A DNA stretch of 52,584 nt, taken from Thiohalocapsa sp. GTDB taxonomy: Bacteria; Pseudomonadota; Gammaproteobacteria; Chromatiales; Chromatiaceae. Below are positions 41,417 through 51,888 of the stretch, one piece after another. How positions within the stretch are numbered: position 1 is the stretch's first letter; each line of letters starts with the position of its first letter. A program made the translations under genes and the position numbers. The notes under the pieces were generated by a model that made no database searches, was not told where the DNA came from, and was given only the letters and a program-made list of their open reading frames with translations. Where the stretch lies: assembly GCA_021736785.1 (NCBI GenBank), contig JAIPFF010000039.1, positions 1 to 52,584 of the forward strand. Reading direction: 5' to 3'.

Positions 41417-42417
41417 GGGTGAGCCAGCGCCTGCGAGGGCGCCGCGGGAAATACGCTGCCCCAGTCGCGCTGCATCGACACGACCACCCAGCCCTTGCCG
41501 GCCGCATCGTCGAGGCCCCGATCGAGCCGCCCGACATGGCTGTCGCGGTCATAGGCGTATTCGCGCTCGGCGTCGTCGTGGTGCAGCAGCATGCCCAGCC
41601 GCCGGCCATCACCCGCGGTGGTCCACTGCAACATTTGATAGTCGCCGTCGGAGTTGCCCCAGGCGAAGATCGGGCGGCGGCCGATGTGGCGCTGGATGCC
41701 GACGGGCTTGCCCGCCTTGTCGTCGATGAAGGCGATCTCGGGTTTGCGCATGATCACGGGAGTGCCGAGGTCGGTGCTGTACTTCAGCGCGATCTGCGAG
41801 CCCACCACTTGCTCCGGCGGTATGCCGTAGACGCGCTCGGTCCAGGGCCGCATGAAGGCGATGCCGCCGCCGGAGACGATGAAGGTCTTGAAACCGTTCG
41901 CGCGGAGATAGTCCAGCAGTTCCAATGTCGGTTGGTAGACCAACTCGGTGTAGGGGCGCTCGAAGCGGGGATGGCGCGCGGTCGCCAGCCAGTCGGTCGC
42001 GACGGCGGCGAACTCATCCGTGCTCATGCCGGCGTGGGTGGCCATCAGCAACTGCATCAGGCCCTCCATGCCGGCGTCGCCGACGCTGTCCATATCTCCC
42101 GCCAGCGCCGCCTTGAAGGGCTGTTGTTCTTGCCACTCGGGATGTTGCGGCGCCATTGTCTTGAGGCGCTCGAGCACGAACGCGAGCTGGGTATATATCG
42201 GCTGCTCGACCCACAGCGCGCCGTCGTTGTCGAAGACGGCGATGCGCTCGGACGGCGCCACGTAGTCGGCGTGCTCGGGGTCGGCGACGGCGGCGACGAA
42301 CTCCGTGATCGCCGTTTTCGCCGCACCGTCGTTCCAAGAGGGCAATGGGTCGGCTGCCGAAGCAGGTGAGAGCACGAACGCGCTCAACAGCAAGCAGAGA
42401 ACGGGCAGAATGCGCAT
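41413..42417 (-). CDS. periplasmic HAD-family hydrolase
   Basis: A 334-residue protein with a signal peptide (about 1-21, ASA). The HAD catalytic motif is FDNDGALW: nucleophile D63, general acid D65, with Ala where most phosphatases have Thr or Val. TFIVSGGGIAFMRPW carries motif II. EIAFIDDKAGKPVGIQ and IFAWGNSDGDYQML carry motif III/IV acidic residues. It is most like bacterial secreted HAD proteins annotated as haloacid dehalogenase-like or phosphoserine-phosphatase-like; the substrate is unknown. GAGGAA is 5-6 bases before the ATG at 42417. It lies 201 bp downstream of the sulfatase gene and overlaps the barrel gene. Confidence 0.85.
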   Translation of the reverse strand: MRILPVLCLLLSAFVLSPASAADPLPSWNDGAAKTAITEFVAAVADPEHADYVAPSERIAVFDNDGALWVEQPIYTQLAFVLERLKTMAPQHPEWQEQQPFKAALAGDMDSVGDAGMEGLMQLLMATHAGMSTDEFAAVATDWLATARHPRFERPYTELVYQPTLELLDYLRANGFKTFIVSGGGIAFMRPWTERVYGIPPEQVVGSQIALKYSTDLGTPVIMRKPEIAFIDDKAGKPVGIQRHIGRRPIFAWGNSDGDYQMLQWTTAGDGRRLGMLLHHDDAEREYAYDRDSHVGRLDRGLDDAAGKGWVVVSMQRDWGSVFPAAPSQALAHP

Positions 42418-42577
42418 GGGGTTCCTCGTTCGGCGGTCTATGCCGGTATCGATGGGATCGGTTTGCCGGCGTCTTGCCTGACGTCTGCAGCGCAGGCTGG
42501 TGTAGGCTCGCAGAATTGTCTTGGTCGGGACGCGGTGTGCGGCTGATCGCGATGCGGGGAGGTGCGGCCGCGCCGGG

Positions 42578-42607
42578 CCGTGGAGCCGGACAGAGCCGGC
42601 TCCACGG
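42578..42607 (-). terminator. perfect 12-bp hairpin after the sulfatase gene
   Basis: CCGTGGAGCCGG (42578-42589) and CCGGCTCCACGG (42596-42607) form a perfect 12-bp stem with a 6-nt loop, 11 bp beyond the sulfatase stop. No T-run follows on either strand. It may be a Rho-type or partial terminator, or an mRNA-stabilising stem that sets sulfatase expression above that of the HAD and barrel genes. Confidence 0.55.
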
Positions 42608-42618
42608 AGCGGACGGGA

Positions 42619-44223
<1,605 letters not shown>

Positions 44224-44281
44224 GAAAGGTCCTCCTTATCGGATGATGAGAAAACGTTGATGTGCGCCGCGTGCCGGTCGT

Positions 44282-44545
44282 TTATTCGCGATAGCGGTGC
44301 CGCGCGAGCATGAGCTGCATGTACTGCGAGAGCCCGTTCAGCTCGATGCCCGCGGACTCCAATGCCGCCAGCAGGCTCAGTGCTTCGGCGTCGGCGTGTT
44401 GCAGCGGGCCGAGATCCATGGAAACCGGCTGATCGGCGGCCGCGATGCTGCGTCGAACTTCCGCCAAGCCGTCGCGCGAGAGCCGGCCGGCGATCTGAAT
44501 CACCGTGCCGTTGCCCGTCGCGTCGGTCGTGATGCGAAAAGTCAT
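44282..44545 (-). CDS. small STAS-domain protein
   Basis: An 87-residue protein that is just a STAS domain: FRITTDATGNGTVIQIAGRLS, a central helix, VSMDLGPLQHADAEALSLLAAL and a final helix. In SpoIIAA-type anti-anti-sigma factors the loop reads DSSG with a phosphorylated serine; here it is D52-A-E-A, with Glu at or next to that serine position. It cannot be switched by the usual kinase and may act as a constant binding partner. The ATG at 44545 lies about 3 bases after the predicted sigma-54 transcription start, so the mRNA may be leaderless; longer starts at 44563 and 44575 would lie inside the promoter. It is the first gene of the sulfatase operon. Confidence 0.7.
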   Translation of the reverse strand: MTFRITTDATGNGTVIQIAGRLSRDGLAEVRRSIAAADQPVSMDLGPLQHADAEALSLLAALESAGIELNGLSQYMQLMLARHRYRE

Positions 44546-44558
44546 GGCGTCGGGAGAG

Positions 44559-44574
44559 AGCATCCCGCGTGCCA
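44559..44574 (-). promoter_or_regulatory. sigma-54 (RpoN) -24/-12 promoter
   Basis: Reading the minus strand, TGGCACG-CGGG-ATGCT runs from 44574 down to 44559. The consensus is TGGCACG-N4-TTGCW; only one base of the -12 element differs, and the GG-N10-GC spacing is exact. The predicted start is near 44548, just before the STAS gene. Confidence 0.75.
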
Positions 44575-44672
44575 AACGGCGCTATGCTCGCGCTGGCCGT
44601 CAAATCCGGCGGGATTTCCGTAGAATAGCGACAGCGGGTTTCCCGGTGGCAGTGTGGCTGGCCTTGCAAACT

Positions 44673-44726
44673 GACGAAATGTCGTCGCCGGTACTGACGA
44701 TATGTCGTTGTCGACGCTATTTCGTC
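44673..44726. promoter_or_regulatory. three GACGA-N4-TCGTC-type dyads, candidate enhancer sites
   Basis: Dyad 1 GACGA-AATG-TCGTC (44673-44686) is perfect. Dyad 2 GACGA-TATG-TCGTT (44696-44709) has one mismatch. Dyad 3 GACGC-TATT-TCGTC (44713-44726) has one mismatch. Spacings are 23 and 17 bp. They lie about 125-178 bp upstream of the sigma-54 start, in the usual range for an enhancer-binding activator, and 60-115 bp before the activator gene itself. Confidence 0.7.
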
Positions 44727-44786
44727 GCCCCGCGGCGCTTCCTTGTGTCGCCCTTCCGAAACCCGCGGTGAACGGAGGTTCTTGGG

Positions 44787-46400
44787 ATGCATGAATCGGG
44801 GGAGGCGCGTTTCGTCGACCTCTTGACCGCCATGGCGGCGTCGTTCGTCAATGTCGAGCCCGATGCGCTCGATGACAGAATCGAGGAGGCGCTGCGCGAT
44901 ATCGTTCTGTTCTTGGGCATCGATCGCAGCACGGTCGGCAGTTTCGACGACGCGCATGGACAGCTGATGCCGACGCATTCCTGGGCCGTCGACGGCGTGA
45001 GCCCGCTGCCTTCGCCGCTTCCCGCCTCGGATTTTCCGTACATCGACCGTTTAATCCAGGCCGGGAAGGAGGCAATCCTCGAGCGGGTCGATCATCTGCC
45101 GCCGGAGGCGTCCCTCGATCTCGCCTCGTTGCGCAGAGTCGGCCTGCAGTCCGTCGCCGCGTTCCCGCTGACCGCCGAGGGCCGCACGGTTGGCTGGCTG
45201 TCTTTCGGTGCCGTTCGGGCCGAGCGGGCATGGCCGCCCGCCCTCGTGCGCCGTCTGCGGCTGATTGCCGACGTGTTCGCCAACGCCCTGCTGCGCCGGC
45301 AGAAGGACCGGGAGCTGCGCCACGCGCTGAGCGAGAATATGCGCTTGCGCAGCCGCCTCGAATCCGAGAACGCCGTCTGGCGCGAAGAGGTCCTGCACTG
45401 CCGGGATCTAGAAGAGGTGGTCGGCGACAGCGTGATGCTGCAGCAGGTCATGCGGCAGGTCGAGCAAGTTGCGCGGACCGATAGCACGGTCCTGCTGCTC
45501 GGCGAGACCGGGACCGGCAAGGACTTGATCGCAACGACGGTCCACAGGATGAGCGGCCGCGCGGAGCGCCCGCTGGTCCGCGTGAACTGTGCCGCGCTTC
45601 CGGGCACGCTGATGGAAAGCGAGCTGTTCGGACACGAAAAGGGTGCCTTCACCGGCGCGCTTGCGCGCCGCCCGGGCCGTTTCGAGCTGGCGGACCGCGG
45701 CACCATCGTGCTCGACGAGATCGGCGAGCTGCCGCTGGAGCTCCAGTCCAAACTGCTGCGGGTGCTGCAGAGCGGGGAGTTCGAGCGCCTCGGCGCATCG
45801 CAGACGCGAAAGACCGATGCGCGTGTGATCGCCGCCACCAATCGGGACCTCTCGGCCATGGTGCGCGAGGGAACCTTCCGCGCCGACCTGTTCTATCGCA
45901 TCGGCGTTTTCCCGATTACCGTCCCGCCCCTGCGCGAGCGCCGGGACGATATCGCGCTGCTGGTTGCCTATTTCGTGGACAAGCTGCGCCCGAAGCTCGG
46001 CCGCAAAGTAATGCGTGTTTCCGATGCCGCCCTGGCGCGGTTGGTCGCCTACGATTGGCCCGGCAACGTCCGCGAGCTGGAGAACATCATCGAGCGCTCC
46101 ATGATCTGCTCCTCGGGCAGCGAGCTCGAGGTGGTCGGCATTCCGCGGCATCCGCAGGGCGAGGGTTGTCCGCGTATCGCCACGTTCGCGAGCGGGGAGG
46201 CCGCGCTGCGCACATTGGCGGAAGTCGAGCGCGAGTACATCGCCATGGTGTGCGAGCGCTGCGGCTGGCGGATCAACGGCAAGGGCAATGCCGCCGACAT
46301 CCTCGGCTTGAATCCGAGCACCCTGCGCTCGCGCATGAAAAAGCTCGACATCGCCCGGCCGGATCACGCGCTGTCCGCTTCGGGCGTAGTCCGGACGTGA
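44787..46400 (+). CDS. sigma-54-dependent transcriptional activator, GAF-AAA+-Fis
   Basis: A 537-residue enhancer-binding protein. The N-terminal GAF-type sensor (about 10-175) includes [25 protein letters not shown] coiled segment joins it to the AAA+ domain (about 205-435) with Walker A GETGTGKD near 239, [13 protein letters not shown] near 287 (the loop contacting sigma-54), Walker [10 protein letters not shown] and the [12 protein letters not shown] motif. A Fis-type helix-turn-helix closes it ([21 protein letters not shown]). The organisation resembles FhlA and NorR. GGAGG precedes the ATG at 44787. It is divergent from the STAS-sulfatase operon and is its probable activator; the ligand is unknown. 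Confidence 0.92.
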   Translation: MHESGEARFVDLLTAMAASFVNVEPDALDDRIEEALRDIVLFLGIDRSTVGSFDDAHGQLMPTHSWAVDGVSPLPSPLPASDFPYIDRLIQAGKEAILERVDHLPPEASLDLASLRRVGLQSVAAFPLTAEGRTVGWLSFGAVRAERAWPPALVRRLRLIADVFANALLRRQKDRELRHALSENMRLRSRLESENAVWREEVLHCRDLEEVVGDSVMLQQVMRQVEQVARTDSTVLLLGETGTGKDLIATTVHRMSGRAERPLVRVNCAALPGTLMESELFGHEKGAFTGALARRPGRFELADRGTIVLDEIGELPLELQSKLLRVLQSGEFERLGASQTRKTDARVIAATNRDLSAMVREGTFRADLFYRIGVFPITVPPLRERRDDIALLVAYFVDKLRPKLGRKVMRVSDAALARLVAYDWPGNVRELENIIERSMICSSGSELEVVGIPRHPQGEGCPRIATFASGEAALRTLAEVEREYIAMVCERCGWRINGKGNAADILGLNPSTLRSRMKKLDIARPDHALSASGVVRT

Positions 46401-47287
46401 GCAGTCTCGCACTCATTGCCGATATCGGCGTGCCCGTGGTCGTCTGGCTGCTGATGTTCGTCGTCGGTCTGGATCTCTCACCCGCGGATTTTCGCCGTGT
46501 TTTTGCCTATCCGAGGACGGTTCTGGTCGCCACGGCGGCGCAGGTCGTGCTGCTGCCGCTGCTGGCGGCCCCGCTGATTTGGCTGCTGCAGCCCCCGCCG
46601 GCCATCGTGGTCGGCATCGTGCTGCTGGCCGGCACCCCGGGCGGTGCCATCTCGAACTTTTACGCCTTATTGGCGCGCGCCAATGTGGCGCTGTCGGTGA
46701 CGCTGACGGCGATCTCCAGCCTGCTCGCGGTCGTCACGATGCCGTTGCTGACAGGCGTCGGAATGGCTCTGTTCGTCGATCCTTCACTCGAGTTGGAGGT
46801 ACCGGTCGCGCGCATGGCGGGTCAGTTGCTGTTGATACTGCTGATGCCGGTGGGGTGCGGCATGCTGCTTAGGCGTTATCTGCCGCTATGGGTACTACGT
46901 CACGGCGGTCTGCTCCGCGCCGTGAGTCTGGGTGCGCTCGCGCTGCTGGTGGTGTTGCTGCTCGCGGCTCAGCATGCGGTGGTGGCCCGGGAGATGTGGC
47001 TCGTCATACTGCTCGCGCTGCTGTTCACGGTGGGCGCCATGGCTATCGGATGGGTCGTCGGGCATGTGCTCGGCTGCAGTGCGGACGACCGCTTTACACT
47101 GGTGCTGGAGTGCACGGCCCGTAATCTCGCGATCGCGGCCGTGGTTGGCGTGGCGGTGCTCGGCAGTGTCGATTTCGTGTTTTTCGCCACTGTCGTGTTC
47201 CTGGTTCAGGTTGTGCTTGTTCTGGCCTTGGTCGCAGTGCGTTCGAGGCTCCGGCACGCGAGCCATTTCGGCGCTGCCGCGGGCTAG
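46397..47287 (+). CDS. bile acid:sodium symporter (BASS/SBF) family transporter
   Basis: A 296-residue membrane protein with nine or ten hydrophobic segments. [36 protein letters not shown] is the core of the SBF family, and [16 protein letters not shown] is the second conserved crossover region. Bacterial members take up bile acids, pantoate, keto acids or other organic anions with sodium. The start is GTG at 46397 inside the stop of the activator gene (GTGA), so it is co-translated with the regulator. This suggests that it carries the inducer or the desulfated product. The distant open frame upstream overlaps the activator gene in another phase and is not coding. Confidence 0.85.
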   Translation: MSSLALIADIGVPVVVWLLMFVVGLDLSPADFRRVFAYPRTVLVATAAQVVLLPLLAAPLIWLLQPPPAIVVGIVLLAGTPGGAISNFYALLARANVALSVTLTAISSLLAVVTMPLLTGVGMALFVDPSLELEVPVARMAGQLLLILLMPVGCGMLLRRYLPLWVLRHGGLLRAVSLGALALLVVLLLAAQHAVVAREMWLVILLALLFTVGAMAIGWVVGHVLGCSADDRFTLVLECTARNLAIAAVVGVAVLGSVDFVFFATVVFLVQVVLVLALVAVRSRLRHASHFGAAAG

Positions 47288-47583
47288 GCGGCGGGCCGCC
47301 CGCGGCGCGACCGCGTTCCGGTTCCCGTTCGGCGAGCGCCGCGTCATGGCCTGCGTGCTGGAAGTGCGGGCATCCTTTCCCCATCTTCAGCGACACGATC
47401 GATTCGCCGTCGATGGTCATGATGGGCACACGATTCGAAAATCTGTTTTTCGGAGTCGATTCCCCTCCCGCGGCTCGCAGGCCGCCGCCCATGGCGGGGT
47501 GTCCCGATCCAAGGGAAGATGCCGTTCGATCGGGGGATTCCCGCGCCGCGGGGAGGCTCGACGCAATCAAGAGGGTTTAGCGG

Positions 47584-47955
47584 ATGTCGGAGTTTAAGAA
47601 CGTGCTGGGCGAGCGGCTCGAGGTCTGCTCGGAGTCGCCGTTGACCGGCTTCACGCGCAGCGGTGTCTGCGAGACCGGTCCGCAGGACCTGGGCTCGCAC
47701 ACGGTTTGCACGCGTGTCACGGCCGAGTTTCTCGAATACTCCAAGGCCCGAGGCAACGACTTGACCACGCCGGTGCCCGAATTCGACTTTCCCGGCCTCA
47801 AGCCCGGAGACCGTTGGTGTGTTTGCGCGGCACGCTGGCAGGAGGCACTGGACGCCGGCTGTGCGCCGCGGGTGGCGCTGCGGGCGACCCATGAGCGGGC
47901 GCTCGAGGTCTGCTCGCTGGCAGACTTGAAGCGCCACGCGGTGGATCTGTCCTGA
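47584..47955 (+). CDS. DUF2237 family protein
   Basis: A 123-residue cytoplasmic protein of unknown function with the family's invariant blocks: NVLGERLEVCSESPLTGFTRSGVCETGPQDLGSHTVC, then EFLEYSKARGNDL, PGDRWCVCAARW, and ATHERALEVCSLADLKRHAVDL. Seven cysteines in fixed positions suggest metal or redox chemistry, but no role is known to me. The ATG at 47584 has GAGGG upstream. The 296 bp before it hold no supported gene. The next gene starts 13 bp downstream, so the two are probably co-transcribed. Confidence 0.88.
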   Translation: MSEFKNVLGERLEVCSESPLTGFTRSGVCETGPQDLGSHTVCTRVTAEFLEYSKARGNDLTTPVPEFDFPGLKPGDRWCVCAARWQEALDAGCAPRVALRATHERALEVCSLADLKRHAVDLS

Positions 47956-47968
47956 GCGCGGCGCTCGG

Positions 47969-48379
47969 ATGAGCGCCGAGGAACCGCCTCGGCTGCCCGT
48001 TGCGCCGGTCGATCCTGCCGTCGGCGCGGCATTGCGGACCGCCTCTCGTTTGGCGCTTGCGGTTTGCGTGGCGGCGGTGGCCTACCTGGCCTTCGCGCCG
48101 CTCGATGCGCCGCCCGTGTTCTCCTACGACAAAAGCAACCATTTGCTTGCGTTTGCGGTGATGGCCTGGCTCGCGGATGCAAGCTGGCCCGGCCCTGCTG
48201 TCGCACGGCTGCGCTGGGCGCTGTTGCTGGGCTATGGATTGCTGATCGAGCTGGTACAGAGCCAACTGCCCTATCGGGACTTTTCGCTGCTGGACCTGGT
48301 GGCGAATGTGCTCGGCATCGGCATGTATCTACTGCTGCGGGCGACGGCGCTGCGCGTTCGTGCGGCCGTCGTCGGCTGA
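47969..48379 (+). CDS. VanZ-like membrane protein
   Basis: A 136-residue protein with about four hydrophobic segments. YDKSNHLLAFAVMAWL (the K..H..AF motif), then LLIELVQSQLPYRDFSLLDLVANVLGI, match the VanZ-like family, where the His and the second acidic/polar helix are conserved. Homologues accompany teicoplanin resistance and many envelope loci, without a settled function. Its stop begins an 11-bp repeat: GAGTCCGGGTT at 48378-48388 and again, with one change, at 48389-48399. Confidence 0.82.
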   Translation: MSAEEPPRLPVAPVDPAVGAALRTASRLALAVCVAAVAYLAFAPLDAPPVFSYDKSNHLLAFAVMAWLADASWPGPAVARLRWALLLGYGLLIELVQSQLPYRDFSLLDLVANVLGIGMYLLLRATALRVRAAVVG

Positions 48380-48550
48380 GTCCGGGTTGAGTCCGGGTCG
48401 GCCGGCGTCGGGCTGCTTCACGTTGCGCGCCATGCTCGGCGCGATCCCGCGCGGGCGGACAGCGCGCGTGCGGCCGGGCGCCGCGTTTCGGTGCGATCGC
48501 GCCTGCTTGAGGGCTCGGTGGTCGGAGCCAGGCTACGGGCCCGCCCCGCA

Positions 48551-49621
48551 TCAGCCCCGCTTCGGCACATGCTCGCTGTAGCGCTCCATCAGATAGCACA
48601 GGCAGTCTTGGCGGATAACGGTTTCGTCGCGGCTGAGCATCGAGGGCATCACCGGTACGCGCAGCTTCAGCTCGCCGTCGTCGACATGAAAGTAGTGGCG
48701 GCTGACGTCGCGGCCCCATTCATCGCGGACCTCCAACGAGACATCTCTGCCGTTGCCGCAGGCTCCGAGGGCCGTTCCGGCAGCAAGCTCGCGGAAGTTG
48801 AGCCGCTCGATCTCCGGCGACAAGACCAGCGAGGCCTGTCCGGGCGAAAACGTGAAATCGAGCTCGGCGGGGATCCGCACTTGCGCCACGGTGTGAAAGA
48901 GGTCGATGTCGTGGGCCGGCACCGGATGCTCGGGGATCCGCGCCAAGTGCAGGCAGGCGTTCACGTAATCGCGCGCGTGCTCGATGCCGAGGCGGTCCGA
49001 TACCTTGCCGCACTCGAGTGTCACCGCCGGGCAGAGCTTGGCCATCGCCTGGGACTGCACGCCGCGGGGGCGGATGAAGTAGACCACGGTGCGGGAAAAG
49101 AGCGTGGCCAAGTGCAGGAAGCGATTGTCGATGACATTGACGCAGGCGTAATGCGGGTTGGCGCCGGTGTTGTTGTGCAGGTCCACGCTGGCGAAAATGC
49201 CGCGCCGCGCCATGATGTCCACGACTTCGCGCATGAGTGCGTGCTCGGGGGTCGGCGCCAGGTCGCTGCCGTCCCAAACGCGGTTGTAATCGGGCTGGTG
49301 GGGCAGGTGACGCGCGTGCAGCGCCGCCGCCTCCACGTTGCCGATGAACAAGCTGAGACTCCGCGGCAACTGCAGCTCGCCTTGGGCGTTGATATGCTCG
49401 CGCAGCACTTGGCGCACCGCATCCCAGCCCACCGGCTCGTTGCCGTGCATCAGCGCCGAGACGAACAGCGCGGGCTCGCGCTGGCCGCGCAGGTGGATCA
49501 GTGTCGGGCCCCTCAGTAACCGCGACAGGGCGTCGCTGTCGAGGTCGAGCAGGCCTTCCGGCAGGTGATGCAGTTCGGTGAGCTCGGGCGCGCCCCCGTT
49601 GGTGTTGTCGTTGCTTGTCAT
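48551..49621 (-). CDS. succinylglutamate desuccinylase/aspartoacylase-family (M14) deacylase
   Basis: A 356-residue zinc enzyme of the AstE/AspA group. ALMHGNEPVGWDAVR (about 56-70) holds the zinc-binding HxxE, SVDLHNNTGANPHYACVN (about 144-161) the third zinc His and a substrate Asn, and TLECGKVSD (about 200-208) the catalytic Glu. These enzymes cleave an amide between an acyl or amino-acid group and an amino acid. No astA, astB or astD is nearby, so arginine catabolism is unlikely. It lies 12 bp after a GCS2 amidoligase gene, and the two probably make and remove one amide-linked product. Confidence 0.87.
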   Translation of the reverse strand: MTSNDNTNGGAPELTELHHLPEGLLDLDSDALSRLLRGPTLIHLRGQREPALFVSALMHGNEPVGWDAVRQVLREHINAQGELQLPRSLSLFIGNVEAAALHARHLPHQPDYNRVWDGSDLAPTPEHALMREVVDIMARRGIFASVDLHNNTGANPHYACVNVIDNRFLHLATLFSRTVVYFIRPRGVQSQAMAKLCPAVTLECGKVSDRLGIEHARDYVNACLHLARIPEHPVPAHDIDLFHTVAQVRIPAELDFTFSPGQASLVLSPEIERLNFRELAAGTALGACGNGRDVSLEVRDEWGRDVSRHYFHVDDGELKLRVPVMPSMLSRDETVIRQDCLCYLMERYSEHVPKRG

Positions 49622-49633
49622 CGATTGCTTGGC

Positions 49634-51058
49634 TTAGTCGAGCGTCCATTCATGGATGGGGATTCCGTCTGACTGGCGGTCGAGATAGGCCGCTGTCAAC
49701 GCTGCCATGTCCGGGCCGTGGCGGGCAACCCAGGCGCGTTGCCAAGCGGCGGCGGTCCGCTTGCTCGCGGCACGATGCTCGACGATGCCGAGCCAGTACT
49801 CGCGCTCGGCATCGTCGATGCCGAGGTCTCGCAGGCCGCCGTGCGCCAGCGGCAGCAGGGTATCGAGCACGAGCCGCTGCAACGGTACGCGCTCGATGCC
49901 GTCCCAGGGCATCTCCGCGTCGAACCCGTATCGGGCGGCCAGATAGAAGTTCGTGCGTGCCTGCGGGAACGAGATTCGCCGTTCCGGCGCGTCTTCGTCA
50001 GTCGATAGCGCCTGCACGGCGCCGAAATAAAATGCGGCATTGGCGACATTGTCGGCCACCGACGGACCGGCCGCGACCACGCGGTGCTCCAGGCGCAGGT
50101 GCGGGCGGTCCGGCGCGTCGAAGCCGATCAGGGGGCGGTTCCAGCGCCAAATGGTGCCGTTGTGCAGGCGCAGATGCGCCAGGCGCTCGACGGGCTCGTC
50201 CATCAAGTGCGGCAGCAACACCGGATAACGGCGAATATTGGCACGAAAACACTCCATCACCGAGCGCTCGGCGTAGCGGATGCCGAAGCCGACGCGCTCG
50301 CGCAGGGGGCTGCCGCCGACGGAGACCGCTTGCTCGAACAGCGGCACCCGTGTCTCGCACCAGAGCTCGCGTCCGAACAGGAACGGCGAGTTGGCGCCCA
50401 GCGCGACGGTGGCCGCGGACAGGATCTTGGAGGCGTTGAACACGCGCGCCGATCGGGCGGCGGTCATTTTGAAATGGATCTGGAACGAGGTGGCCGCGGC
50501 CTCGAGCATCACGTCTTGCTGCTCGATAGTGACGGGCTGCTCGCCATAGATCTGCAGGCGAATCGGCTCGCCGCGACGAAGCCGCAGGATCTGCTCGTTC
50601 AGGGCCTGGTAGCGCTCGCGCGGCGTCATCTTGGCCACCACCAGGTGCTCGGGGCGCAGCGTCGGCAGGATACCGATGGTCAGCACCCGGGCGTCGAGGC
50701 CGAGCGCGGTGTGGTCGCAGTGCTCGAGCGTGCGCGTCAACTCTGCGGCCAGTCTGCTCAACGCTCGACCGCGCAGCGGCAGCGGTGTGCCGTTGAGCTC
50801 CAGGTTGTATTGGGCCAGCTCCGGGACAACGAGCGGGTCGTTCAGTGCCGCCAGCAGGGGGTCGATCTGGGGGCTGGGCGCCATATGACGGCGATCCACC
50901 AGCCAGGCCTCGAGCTCGAAGCCGCCCTCCGGGGGCGTGTCGGCAAAGCGATCGTCCTCGAACCAGGTCTCGAGCAGGTCGGTCTCCGCCGCGAGGCGTG
51001 CCTCGAACTCGGCGAAGTCAGCGGCGCTGAAGCGGCTGTCGGAGATCTCCTGACCCAT
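49634..51058 (-). CDS. GCS2-family carboxylate-amine ligase (glutamate-cysteine ligase-like)
   Basis: A 474-residue ATP-dependent ligase of the glutamate-cysteine ligase 2 family. Visible blocks: GFELEAWLVD near 45-54 (the Glu that starts the ATP/metal site), QYNLELNGTPL near 82-92, VLTIGILPTLRPEHL, FQIHFKM near 190-196 (metal His), and RYPVLLPH with the downstream LRLHNGTIWRWNRPLIG, typical of this branch. It joins glutamate or a related carboxylate to an amine; glutathione synthesis is possible but not implied. It is followed directly by the AstE-like gene and preceded by murU 21 bp upstream. Related loci often add an ATP-grasp RimK-like ligase; none is in this window. Confidence 0.87.
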   Translation of the reverse strand: MGQEISDSRFSAADFAEFEARLAAETDLLETWFEDDRFADTPPEGGFELEAWLVDRRHMAPSPQIDPLLAALNDPLVVPELAQYNLELNGTPLPLRGRALSRLAAELTRTLEHCDHTALGLDARVLTIGILPTLRPEHLVVAKMTPRERYQALNEQILRLRRGEPIRLQIYGEQPVTIEQQDVMLEAAATSFQIHFKMTAARSARVFNASKILSAATVALGANSPFLFGRELWCETRVPLFEQAVSVGGSPLRERVGFGIRYAERSVMECFRANIRRYPVLLPHLMDEPVERLAHLRLHNGTIWRWNRPLIGFDAPDRPHLRLEHRVVAAGPSVADNVANAAFYFGAVQALSTDEDAPERRISFPQARTNFYLAARYGFDAEMPWDGIERVPLQRLVLDTLLPLAHGGLRDLGIDDAEREYWLGIVEHRAASKRTAAAWQRAWVARHGPDMAALTAAYLDRQSDGIPIHEWTLD

Positions 51059-51079
51059 GGGAACAATCGGATCGCGTCA

Positions 51080-51754
51080 TCAAACCTGCTCCCTCTGTAA
51101 CATCCGCTCCAGCGCTTGTAAACGCTCGGGCGTGCCGATGTCGAGCCAGTGTCCGTCATGATGGATGCCGCCGACACGATTGCGCTGCATCGCGGAGCGC
51201 AGCAGCGGTGCCAGCGGGAAGGCCCCCGGCTCGCAGCCCGCGAATAGCTCCGGATGATAGAGACCGATGCCGGAGAAGGTGAGCATCTCGCGACCTTCTC
51301 GGCGCACCCGCCCGTCCTCCAAGGCGAAGTCGCCGCCGGGGTTGTGGGGCGGATTGTCGATCAGGACCAGCGTCGCGAGATCGCCGGGCGGCAGGCGCAG
51401 CCGGCGGTAGTCGAAATCGCACCAGACATCGCCGTTGGTGACGACGAACGGCTCGGGGCCGAGCAGGGGCAGCGCCTTGTGGATGCCGCCGCCGGTCTCC
51501 AGCGCCTTGCCGTGGCCCTCGGCGGAATAGGCGATGCGCACCCCGTGGCGGTTGCCGCCGCCGAGCGCCTGCTCGATCTGCTCGCCCAAATGGGCATGAT
51601 TGATGACTAAATCGACGATACCGGCGGCACGCAGCCGCTCGATCTGGTGCTCGATCAGAGATTTGCCGGCGGCGCGCAACAGCGGCTTGGGTGTATGGTC
51701 GGTGAGCGGGCGCATGCGCTTACCGCGCCCGGCGGCGAGGATCATGGCTTTCAT
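51080..51754 (-). CDS. murU: N-acetylmuramate alpha-1-phosphate uridylyltransferase
   Basis: A 224-residue nucleotidyltransferase. The N-terminal loop [24 protein letters not shown] is the NTP-binding signature. The [11 protein letters not shown] segment, [12 protein letters not shown] (metal Asp) and the end block [12 protein letters not shown] fit MurU, which makes UDP-MurNAc from MurNAc-1-phosphate in peptidoglycan recycling that bypasses de novo synthesis. Its usual partner kinase gene amgK is not beside it. If this is not MurU it is another sugar-1-phosphate nucleotidyltransferase. The ATG at 51754 starts the fold directly. Confidence 0.85.
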   Translation of the reverse strand: MKAMILAAGRGKRMRPLTDHTPKPLLRAAGKSLIEHQIERLRAAGIVDLVINHAHLGEQIEQALGGGNRHGVRIAYSAEGHGKALETGGGIHKALPLLGPEPFVVTNGDVWCDFDYRRLRLPPGDLATLVLIDNPPHNPGGDFALEDGRVRREGREMLTFSGIGLYHPELFAGCEPGAFPLAPLLRSAMQRNRVGGIHHDGHWLDIGTPERLQALERMLQREQV

Positions 51755-51888
51755 CGGCGCTCGGCTGGGTGATTAGGTTGCGGATGGGCGATCCCGGGCG
51801 CGGCAATGCCGTCGAGACGCACGGGAAGTCGTTCCGGGCCCGTCGTGGGCGGCGCGAGGGCGCCATCATGCCAGCGCATGGAGCCGGG

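Noticed and set aside
44655-44667. A possible plus-strand sigma-54 promoter for the activator gene (GG...TTGC)
   Set aside because: The GG to GC spacing is 8, not the required 10 bases.
47094-47570. Minus-strand frame in the gap before the DUF2237 gene, with a tidy-looking stretch around MTIDGESIVSLKMGKGCPHF
   Set aside because: I recognise no family. The frame runs into the transporter gene on the other strand and has no ribosome site. It could be a remnant, but the evidence is too thin to list.
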